Notes under the pieces: model-generated
The model's input: the letters and a program-made list of their open reading frames with translations, nothing else
What the model was told of the DNA's origin: nothing
Database searches by the model: none
Program-made: the position numbers and the translations under genes
Shown here: positions 7,857-12,557 of the stretch, one piece after another
Numbering within the stretch: position 1 is the first letter of the stretch
Layout: every line of letters begins with the position of its first letter
DNA from: an uncultured bacterium
Lineage (GTDB): Bacteria > Bacteroidota > Bacteroidia > Bacteroidales > JACABE01
DNA: 12,557 bases
Reading direction: 5' to 3'
NCBI GenBank assembly: GCA_903911455.1
Contig: CAIWDQ010000246.1
Span: 1 to 12,557 of the forward strand

Positions 7857-7907
7857 TTTAGGTAATTATAAGTATAGATAATAGAAAGTAATTTTAACTT
7901 GCCAGTC

Positions 7908-8867
7908 TTATTTATTCAGAATCTTAATTTCCACTCTTCGGTTCTGCATGCGTTCTTCCTCGTCAATTTCATCTTTATATATCTTATATCTAGCACCATA
8001 ACCCTTATGTTTAAGCCTTGATTTGTTTATTCCATTTCTTATTAAATAAAGATAAACGTACTTAGCTCTTTCTTTAGATAGGTTATTCTTTCGTGTATCT
8101 AAGTCCAGACAATCATGCTCGTAGGGCACACAACATATATGTCCCTGTATCTCTATTTCGAGCTTTGGATTATCCTTCAAAACCTTCACAAGTTCCTCTA
8201 AAGCAGGTCTTGCCTCCTCCATAGGGAAATGTCGGCCGGGATAAAAGTTTACATTCTTTAAAATAATATTCTTACCAATATCAGTTTCATTTATTAGCTC
8301 AGCAAGATCATCTTGTGAGGTATTATTAGCTGTGTCTGATTTAATTGCGTTGGTTGTTTCTATTATGGTTTCGGTTTGAGGTTCCTTTTCTATCGTTTTA
8401 TCAGTTTTATTTTCAGTTTTAGGTTCTTTAGTATTAGTTTTTTCTTTTGGTTTAGATGTTTCTTTATGTTTATAAATCACTATTATTTCTACTTTACGAT
8501 TTGCCTGTAAGCCTTCATTACTATTTGATAGAGTAGGAGGGAGCTTACCTTTTCCTTCGGTTGATCTTATAAGATTTGTAATCCCTTTTTTATATAAATA
8601 ATCTCTTACATTATTTGCTCTTTTCGCCGACAAGGCCTTATTATAAGCATCACTAGCCAGATAATCAGTATAGCCGTTGATATTTATCTTAACTATTTTT
8701 AATTGCTTTATTTTTAGAATGAATTGATCGATCTGTGCTTGTTGAGAGGTATTTAGAATGCTTTTATTAATATCATAATAAACCCTTAAAGTATCTGAAT
8801 ATTGGGCTTGTGTATATATTGTAAAACAGAGTATTATTGTTATTAAAATAGGTATCCTTCTTATCAT
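7908..8867 (-). CDS. Exported protein with two OmpA-like peptidoglycan-binding domains
   Basis: This 319-residue protein has a signal peptide (residues 1-22, ending TQAQ). The first OmpA-C domain is at about 25-131. It shows GYTD (65-68), LSAKRANNVRDYL (79-91) and ANRKVEI (122-128), including the diaminopimelate-contacting Asp68 and Arg83 expected from E. coli OmpA. A Lys/Thr/Glu-rich linker at 133-185 probably spans the periplasm flexibly. The second OmpA-C domain is at about 200-318. There the GHTD motif is replaced by GHICC (242-246) with Cys253 nearby, while LSKERAKYVYLYL (263-275), GYGAR and NRRVEIKIL are kept. There is no beta-barrel domain. The inferred role is anchoring to the cell wall from the periplasm or outer-membrane inner face. 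It is divergent from the repeat-array locus. No consensus promoter was found upstream of it. Confidence 0.9.
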   Translation of the reverse strand: MIRRIPILITIILCFTIYTQAQYSDTLRVYYDINKSILNTSQQAQIDQFILKIKQLKIVKININGYTDYLASDAYNKALSAKRANNVRDYLYKKGITNLIRSTEGKGKLPPTLSNSNEGLQANRKVEIIVIYKHKETSKPKEKTNTKEPKTENKTDKTIEKEPQTETIIETTNAIKSDTANNTSQDDLAELINETDIGKNIILKNVNFYPGRHFPMEEARPALEELVKVLKDNPKLEIEIQGHICCVPYEHDCLDLDTRKNNLSKERAKYVYLYLIRNGINKSRLKHKGYGARYKIYKDEIDEEERMQNRRVEIKILNK

Positions 8868-9044
8868 GGTATTGTAATTGGTTTCTTAATTTTAAATCTT
8901 GTTAATATATTAACTCATTTTTTTGAGATATATTTTAATCTATTTATTATTTTTAATTAATATTCTTATTCAATTGAAAAATATATTACTAAAGATGCTT
9001 TGAGTATTGATGAAAATTAGTTATATTAGTAAAATGTGTGAATG
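8868..9044. other. AT-rich intergenic stretch with no recognised element
   Basis: This is the first part of the 760-bp gap between the divergent OmpA-family gene and the 236-residue protein gene. It is very AT-rich, without an ORF of note. No TAnnTTTG match was found on the minus strand for the OmpA-family gene. A weak CTCA/TGAG hairpin at 8914-8927 is too short to interpret. The rest of the gap (9045-9627) is described in the entries that follow. Confidence 0.5.
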
Positions 9045-9086
9045 ATGTAACATTTATCTATAATTATGTAACACTTTACGATAAAC
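9045..9086 (+). promoter_or_regulatory. Two direct repeats with 21-bp spacing, just upstream of the 9094 promoter
   Basis: ATGTAACATTT at 9045 and ATGTAACACTT at 9066 start exactly 21 bp apart, and 15 of 21 positions agree across the two full periods. They end 7 bp before the -7 box at 9094, where an activator occupying two successive helical turns would sit. The word ATGTAAC also recurs inside the 21-bp tandem array downstream. Confidence 0.45.
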
Positions 9087-9093
9087 TCTCCAT

Positions 9094-9101
9094 TAATTTT
9101 G
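9094..9101 (+). promoter_or_regulatory. -7 promoter element reading into the repeat array
   Basis: TAATTTTG, followed by C, is a full match to TAnnTTTG. Transcription should start near 9106. It would cover the 51-codon ORF at 9127 and the 21-bp array, and possibly the 236-residue protein gene at 9628, which would then have a leader of about 520 nt. No TTTG -33 box is visible; the direct repeats at 9045-9086 occupy that region, which suits an activator-dependent promoter. Confidence 0.5.
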
Positions 9102-9126
9102 CAAATCTAATTTAAACAACAATAAA

Positions 9127-9282
9127 ATGATTTTTAAGCGCAAATACAGCATCATTATTCAAAAGTATTTTAATAAATGCTATGATAAAATGATTTTTAT
9201 TGAAGAAAGAATTGATTTTAGGTTTCAGACTTTGATTTTAGGCTCACTTAAAATCATTTTACGCAAGCTTAAAACGATTTAA
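9127..9282 (+). CDS. Small ORF of 51 codons running into the repeat array
   Basis: An ATG preceded by AACAATAAA lies about 20 nt after the predicted transcription start. The ORF encodes a basic peptide starting MIFKRKYSIIIQKYF and ending LRKLKTI. Its TAA (9280-9282) falls in the first array unit. In the same frame the following units would read as a heptad T-I-K-R-x-H-(L/V), interrupted once more at 9322-9324 and then open to 9579. It resembles no family I know. It could be a leader peptide, the remnant of a longer repeat protein, or chance; it is short and unproven. Confidence 0.3.
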   Translation: MIFKRKYSIIIQKYFNKCYDKMIFIEERIDFRFQTLILGSLKIILRKLKTI

Positions 9283-9566
9283 AGATATCATAAAACGATT
9301 AAAAGACATCATGTAACGATTTAAAGGTATCATGTAACGATTAAAAGACATCATTTAACGATTAAAAGACGTCATTTAACGATTAAAAGATATCATTTAA
9401 CGATTAAAAGACAACATTTAACGATTAAAAGATATCATGTAACGATTAAAAGACATCATTTAACGATTAAAAGATATCATGTAACGATTAAAAGACGTCA
9501 TTTAACGATCAAAAGATATCATGTAACGATTAAAAGATATTGTAAAATGATTATTAAAGACATATT
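9273..9566 (+). repeat. Tandem array of about 13 units of a 21-bp repeat
   Basis: The units start at 9273 and recur every 21 bp to 9545 without insertion or deletion; a 14th, decayed unit follows to 9566. The consensus is AACGATTAAAAGA followed by YRTCATKT. The first ten bases are almost invariant, while variation clusters at the three bases after AAAGA (C/T, A/G, T/A) and at the second-last base (T or G). Units 7-12 (9399-9524) alternate two types, GAC-type ending TTT and GATATC-type ending GT, making a 42-bp higher-order repeat. There are no unique spacers, so this is not CRISPR. It lies between a promoter and the 236-residue protein gene. Confidence 0.97.
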
Positions 9567-9627
9567 AATAGATAAATAATTTTCATAAATAACTAAATAA
9601 CATTAAATAATAAAAAAACAACATAAA

Positions 9628-10338
9628 ATGGCAGATTTAAACAAAGACGTAATTGTTACAGCCGATTTATCAGGTTTGTCAATCAAAGATAAGTTAGCAA
9701 AGATAGGTGTTTACGGTAAATTAATGACCGATAAACCTACTATCGTAACAGGTATAATTCCTACCGGTGCAGCCGTAACTACTAAAGTAGGATTAGTTGA
9801 AGCAAAAATGTTGAAACATAAAGCTTTGGAAGAAGATTTAGTAGCTTTAACATTAGAAATAAACAATGATATTAAAGAATTATCTGATATTATTGTAAAA
9901 GAATGGGTTCCTCAAGTTCAAAAAGCATGTGCAGGAGATATTATACTTATTAATGAATTAGGTTTTGGTGTTAAAAACACTAAAGTATTATTAACCAGTG
10001 CAACTAAAGGCAGAGTTACCAACAGCAATCCTATTATTAGTGATGTAGATACAACTAATCATTTAAAACATGGCATTTCAGTTATTAACAGCAAAACACG
10101 TAGAATTGCTAAACCCTTAGATGCATTGCAAACCAACATTTACGGACAAATAGGAGGGGTGATCCCTACAGATGTGAGCAAGATGGTAACTTTTGGAATT
10201 ATTGTTAGAGGAAGTTATATTCATGAATTTGCGGATGAAGACTTCGGTAAACCAGTATATTACATTGCAGCTTATATTAGTAAAAAAACAAGGAAGCCAG
10301 TAGCAGTTAGTCCGGTGTTTAGTGCTTTTGTTGGATAA
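9628..10338 (+). CDS. Unrecognised 236-residue protein downstream of the repeat array
   Basis: The protein has no signal peptide and no membrane segment. An N-terminal stretch of short hydrophobic/beta segments (1-50) leads into a strongly helical region (about 55-100), then CAGDIILINELGFGVKNTKV (101-120). A longer beta-rich C-terminal part ends GKPVYYIAAYISKKTRKP, then a hydrophobic close. The helical part followed by a GD-x-I-x-L-x-x-x-GF turn and a fibronectin-III-like ending resembles a loosely defined group of Bacteroidetes proteins I have seen without assigned function; this is a weak resemblance. GC and codon use look slightly richer and more regular than in the flanking intergenic DNA, as expected for a true gene. 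The start codon is preceded by the A-rich AAAAAAACAACATAAA. A degenerate 8-bp repeat and a strong terminator follow, so it is probably the last gene of its transcript. Confidence 0.8.
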   Translation: MADLNKDVIVTADLSGLSIKDKLAKIGVYGKLMTDKPTIVTGIIPTGAAVTTKVGLVEAKMLKHKALEEDLVALTLEINNDIKELSDIIVKEWVPQVQKACAGDIILINELGFGVKNTKVLLTSATKGRVTNSNPIISDVDTTNHLKHGISVINSKTRRIAKPLDALQTNIYGQIGGVIPTDVSKMVTFGIIVRGSYIHEFADEDFGKPVYYIAAYISKKTRKPVAVSPVFSAFVG

Positions 10339-10349
10339 ATTGAGATAAA

Positions 10350-10413
10350 GTGTCTAAATGACTAATAGACTAAGTGACTGAAAAAATGAGAGATTAAGAA
10401 ACTAAGAAATCAT
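10350..10413 (+). repeat. Degenerate tandem 8-bp repeat
   Basis: Starting at 10350 the sequence divides into eight octamers: GTGTCTAA, ATGACTAA, TAGACTAA, GTGACTGA, AAAAATGA, GAGATTAA, GAAACTAA, GAAATCAT. The shared pattern is NNGACTAA. It begins 12 bp after the stop codon of the 236-residue protein gene and ends 10 bp before its terminator, so it is transcribed as the 3' untranslated part. Confidence 0.6.
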
Positions 10414-10423
10414 TTGAAATAAG

Positions 10424-10458
10424 GAGCTTCAACAATCAATTTTGTTGAAGCTCTTTTT
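10424..10458 (+). terminator. Strong intrinsic terminator of the 236-residue protein gene
   Basis: A perfect 12-bp stem, GAGCTTCAACAA (10424-10435) with TTGTTGAAGCTC (10442-10453), has a 6-nt loop and is followed by TTTTTATTTTAATT. Confidence 0.93.
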
Positions 10459-10511
10459 ATTTTAATTAAGATACCTTTTCAATTTTATTTCTCTAGTGAT
10501 AAATATTATTT

Positions 10512-10574
10512 TACCGATAACTTTATTGTTTCAACCATTAACTTGGCAATTCTAACCGTTAACTGATTAGTTGA
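10512..10574 (+). promoter_or_regulatory. Three direct repeats with 21-bp period, LytTR-like operator
   Basis: TACCGATAACT (10512), AACCATTAACT (10533) and AACCGTTAACT (10554) share the core WACCRWTAACT at exact 21-bp intervals. LytTR-family response regulators are known to bind paired direct repeats of about 9 bp separated by 12-13 bp, with consensus near [TA][AC][CA]GTTN[AG][TG]. ACCGTTAAC matches at 8 of 9 positions. The site lies 65-127 bp before the start codon of the small membrane protein gene, upstream of a possible -7 box. No LytTR gene is in the window. Confidence 0.55.
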
Positions 10575-10602
10575 ATACATGGCATAACTTATCTGAAATA
10601 TA

Positions 10603-10610
10603 TACGTTTA
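10603..10610 (+). promoter_or_regulatory. Possible -7 element for the small membrane protein / TonB-domain operon
   Basis: TACGTTTA matches TAnnTTTG except the last base, 28 bp before the ATG at 10639. It overlaps a 6-bp inverted repeat, CGTTTA-ACTTA-TAAACG (10605-10621). The -33 region has no TTTG, consistent with activator dependence through the upstream 21-bp repeats, but the call is weak. Confidence 0.35.
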
Positions 10611-10638
10611 ACTTATAAACGATAGAAAAATTAAAGCC

Positions 10639-10854
10639 ATGAAAACACAAATTTATTTAGATGAAAATGGAAGCACAGCTTACAATCATCACAGCAATCA
10701 TAAAGTAAATTACGATAAGAATTTTATTCTTATGTGTGTAATCACAATCGGTGTTTTGATTACATTGTTTACTATGTTCGGTGTTAAAGGCCAAACTCCT
10801 GCTAAATCGCAAAAAACTGTTGTTAATATTGAAATTAATAAAAATTGCAGATAG
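10639..10854 (+). CDS. Small single-pass membrane protein of unknown function
   Basis: This 71-residue protein has a polar, His/Asn-rich N-terminal segment (residues 1-28). One membrane span follows at about 29-49 (FILMCVITIGVLITLFTMFG), then a short basic tail, KGQTPAKSQKTVVNIEINKN. I do not recognise the family. It lies 57 bp upstream of the TonB-domain gene in the same orientation and may be co-transcribed with it. A minus-strand frame overlaps it (10657-10881). I prefer this strand because of the membrane-protein layout, the upstream operator/promoter and the co-directional neighbour. Coding status is likely but not certain given the size. Confidence 0.6.
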   Translation: MKTQIYLDENGSTAYNHHSNHKVNYDKNFILMCVITIGVLITLFTMFGVKGQTPAKSQKTVVNIEINKNCR

Positions 10855-10899
10855 AATAGTAATTAATTTCATATCAAACATTAAATTAAAATATTTAAA

Positions 10900-10907
10900 T
10901 ACCTTTG
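10900..10907 (+). promoter_or_regulatory. -7-like element abutting the TonB-domain gene
   Basis: TACCTTTG is a full match to TAnnTTTG and ends 4 nt before the ATG at 10912, so transcription would begin at or next to the start codon. No TTTG -33 box lies at the expected spacing, so read-through from the upstream gene remains possible. Confidence 0.4.
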
Positions 10908-10911
10908 TAAA

Positions 10912-11604
10912 ATGAAAATAATTAAAGAAATATTCATCTGTACAGGCTTAGCTATTATTACTTTATTTATATTGATAAGCTTTCAATACGGATGTAAGCA
11001 AAAGCCACCTGACAGGATGGTTTTAATAGATCAAAAAGATTTGATAAGCAAGAAAACTACAGTTAAAGATTCAAATAAAAGCGCTGAAACTACAATAATA
11101 GACGTTGAAAATGTTCCAATGATCACACCTTATATAGATGAAGATGATGAAGAAAAAGAAAGTCCTCATATATATACTTCCAAATGCACTCTAAGTGGAT
11201 CAACAAGTAATGATGACTCAATAATAAAAGCTTTAGATAAGAGTTATGCCGATGATAATGATATTAATGAACACATAATTGCTGATCCAATTGAAGAAAT
11301 GCCACAATTTCCTGGTGGAGATGAAGCATTAAATACCTTTTTGTATAAAGAAATTAAATATCCTAATGTTTCAGGATGTTCAGATGTGCAAGGAACAGTT
11401 TATGCAACTTTTGTAGTAGATAAATCAGGTTCTGTAAAAGAAGTTAAAATACTGAGAGGGGTAGGTTTTGGATATGATGAAGAAGTAATTAGAGTAATAA
11501 AAGCGATGCCTAATTGGAAGCCCGGTAAACAAAATGGGAAAGCAGTTTCATGTCAATATAATATACCTGTTAAGTTTAAAATTGTTGAAGAAAAGAGCAA
11601 ATAA
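10912..11604 (+). CDS. TonB C-terminal domain protein with N-terminal membrane anchor
   Basis: This 230-residue protein starts with an uncleaved-looking hydrophobic segment (7-25, FICTGLAIITLFILISFQY) that should anchor it in the inner membrane. A polar, acidic linker follows (about 30-125, with DEDDEEKE at 77-84) instead of the usual Pro/Lys-rich spacer of TonB. The C-terminal domain (128-226) has the typical Bacteroidetes TonB signatures EEMPQFPGGDEALNTFL (128-144), IKYP (148-151), GTVYATFVVDKSGSV (161-175), LRGVGFGYDEE and AMPNWKPGKQNGKAV (198-212). TonB-type domains link the ExbBD energy source to outer-membrane receptors. With no exbBD or receptor gene nearby and an unusually short anionic linker, it may be an accessory or non-canonical TonB-like protein. 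Cys28 follows the anchor, but the preceding QYG does not make a good lipobox. Confidence 0.88.
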   Translation: MKIIKEIFICTGLAIITLFILISFQYGCKQKPPDRMVLIDQKDLISKKTTVKDSNKSAETTIIDVENVPMITPYIDEDDEEKESPHIYTSKCTLSGSTSNDDSIIKALDKSYADDNDINEHIIADPIEEMPQFPGGDEALNTFLYKEIKYPNVSGCSDVQGTVYATFVVDKSGSVKEVKILRGVGFGYDEEVIRVIKAMPNWKPGKQNGKAVSCQYNIPVKFKIVEEKSK

Positions 11605-11646
11605 ACATTTATTTCATAATAATATAATAAAACTTTCAATAAAACG

Positions 11647-11677
11647 TTTCGTAATTCAGTAAAAAATACTAATTTTG
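11647..11677 (+). promoter_or_regulatory. Promoter for bamD, placed next to the start codon
   Basis: TTTC at 11647-11650 (one mismatch to TTTG) is separated by exactly 19 bp from TAATTTTG (followed by C) at 11670-11677, a full -7 match. The ATG at 11682 begins 4 nt after the -7 box, so the predicted mRNA has essentially no leader. This probably drives bamD and rpoZ. Confidence 0.65.
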
Positions 11678-11681
11678 CAAA

Positions 11682-12479
11682 ATGATTAAGAAAGCTTTAT
11701 ATCTGTTAGCAATCATACTACTTGTTCAACTAACTTCATGCGGTAAATATCAGAAATTACTTAAAAGCAGTGATAGTAAAATGAAATACGAAGCTGCCAT
11801 AAAGTATTACGAAAGTCATGATTATTATCATGCTTTACAGTTGTTTGATGATGTAATACCTGTATTTAGAGGTAAAGAACAAGCTGAGAAGATTCATTAT
11901 TACTATGCCTATTGTTACTACGGACAAATGGATTTTATTATGGCTAGCTACCACTTTAAAAACTTTTCAAGGATATTCCCTAATAGTAAAAATGCTGAAG
12001 AGTGCTTATATATGAGTGCATATTGTAAATATATGGACTCAGCTCCTCATAGCCTTGATCAATCTACCACTTTAGAAGCTATAAAGGAATTACAATTGTT
12101 TATTAACTATTATCCTCAAAGTAAAAGAGTGGAAGATGCGAATAAACTAATTGATGAATTAAGAGGTAAACTAACGATGAAAGCTTTCGAAATAGCTAAG
12201 ATGTATTATAAAACAGAAGCTTACAACTCGGCTCAGATTGCTTTTAAAAATGTATTGAAAGATTATCCAGAAACAAAGTATAAAGAAGAAATAATGTATT
12301 ACATAATGAAATCGGATTATTTTTATGCTAAAAATAGTATCGATAGTAAGAAAAAAGAAAGATTTCAGAATGTAGTAAAAGCATATAATGATTTAGTTAC
12401 TTATTATCCTTTAACTAAATATAAAGCAGAAATTGAAGTAATGTATAAGGTTACTCAAATAGAATTAGAAAATAAATAA
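11682..12479 (+). CDS. bamD: Outer membrane assembly lipoprotein BamD
   Basis: This 265-residue lipoprotein has the signal sequence MIKKALYLLAIILLVQLTSC with a lipobox LTSC and lipidated Cys20. The mature protein is made of TPR-like helical repeats rich in Tyr and Ala. Segments typical of Bacteroidetes BamD are CGKYQKLLKSSD (20-31), KYEAAIKYYESHDYYHALQLF (about 35-55), ASYHFKNFSRIFPNS, AYCKYMDSAP, SLDQSTTLEAIKELQLFINY, and EAYNSAQIAFKNVLKDYPET. BamD is the essential partner of BamA, recruiting outer-membrane beta-barrel precursors on the periplasmic side of the outer membrane. The start is fixed by the lipoprotein signal, as no other Met precedes the lipobox. rpoZ begins 8 bp after the stop, which indicates one operon and matches the order I recall for Bacteroidetes. 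Confidence 0.94.
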   Translation: MIKKALYLLAIILLVQLTSCGKYQKLLKSSDSKMKYEAAIKYYESHDYYHALQLFDDVIPVFRGKEQAEKIHYYYAYCYYGQMDFIMASYHFKNFSRIFPNSKNAEECLYMSAYCKYMDSAPHSLDQSTTLEAIKELQLFINYYPQSKRVEDANKLIDELRGKLTMKAFEIAKMYYKTEAYNSAQIAFKNVLKDYPETKYKEEIMYYIMKSDYFYAKNSIDSKKKERFQNVVKAYNDLVTYYPLTKYKAEIEVMYKVTQIELENK

Positions 12480-12487
12480 CATTTAAT

Positions 12488-12557
12488 ATGGACTATAAAA
12501 AAATGAGAGTAGATACAACAGCAGTAACAAGAAATGTTACAGATTTCATAAAACATA
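12488..12557 (+). CDS. rpoZ: RNA polymerase omega subunit, N-terminal 23 residues, cut by the window edge
   Basis: The ATG at 12488 opens a frame that reads MDYKKMRVDTTAVTRNVTDF and runs off the right edge. The start MDYKK and the following T-x-A-V-T-R-x-V/M-x-D pattern match the Bacteroidetes form of RNA polymerase omega, the small subunit that helps fold and assemble beta-prime. Its position 8 bp after bamD supports the call, as this pair is adjacent in Bacteroidetes genomes I know. Only the first third is visible, so the identification rests on a short motif plus context. Confidence 0.75.
   Translation, partial: MDYKKMRVDTTAVTRNVTDFIKH

Noticed and set aside
7542..7907. Cobalamin riboswitch upstream of the DUF6580-type gene
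   Set aside because: No B12-box-like GCCACTG or associated helices were found; the region holds only AT-rich DNA, a short palindrome and the interspersed repeat.
9273..9566. CRISPR array
   Set aside because: Units are contiguous at 21 bp with no unique spacers, and no cas genes are present.
9273..9566. Iteron-type replication origin
   Set aside because: The unit length fits plasmid iterons, but there is no replication initiator gene in the window and the neighbours are chromosomal housekeeping genes.
10657..10881. Minus-strand 74-codon ORF
   Set aside because: It overlaps the plus-strand small membrane protein, has no promoter match that I found, and faces against the surrounding genes. 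The choice is a judgement, not a certainty.

Overview
The window reads as a piece of a low-GC Bacteroidota chromosome, probably near Bacteroidales. Pointers to this are promoters of the TTTG / TAnnTTTG type, gene starts preceded by A-rich sequence rather than Shine-Dalgarno sites, a cysteine-free type B ribosomal protein L31, the alternative Bacteroidetes-type GlmU, a TonB-domain protein with the EEMPQFPGG signature, and a bamD gene followed at once by the Bacteroidetes form of RNA polymerase omega. These assignments rest on recalled family features; no search was run.

Layout. Positions 1-1400 hold the 3' end of an unrecognised gene (+) converging on a secreted protein of unknown function (-). 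Positions 1400-6780 are mostly housekeeping on the + strand: a LuxC-type acyl-CoA reductase, rpmE2, the GlmU-like sugar nucleotidyltransferase/acetyltransferase, and lon. A strong bidirectional terminator separates lon from a minus-strand membrane protein (DUF6580 type). That gene is bracketed by two copies of an 80-90 bp palindromic repeat, and upstream of it lies a minus-strand protein with two OmpA domains.

The accessory-looking part is 8868-10640. A good promoter core (9094-9101) is followed by a 51-codon ORF, then by about 13 units of a 21-bp tandem repeat, and then by a 236-residue protein of unknown function. That gene is trailed by a degenerate 8-bp repeat and a strong terminator. A second, independent set of direct repeats with the same 21-bp period (10512-10574; 11-bp core WACCRWTAACT) lies upstream of the next operon and resembles LytTR-regulator binding sites. 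A third pair with 21-bp spacing sits just upstream of the 9094 promoter. The shared period of two helical turns, with related TAAC/TTA words, is the most unusual feature here and may mark one regulatory system. No LytTR gene is present in the window.

The right end returns to envelope and core functions: a small membrane protein and a TonB-domain protein, then bamD and the start of rpoZ. The TonB-domain gene and bamD both have a promoter -7 element ending only 4 nt before the ATG, suggesting leaderless mRNAs. No tRNA, rRNA, CRISPR array, transposase or known riboswitch was recognised.
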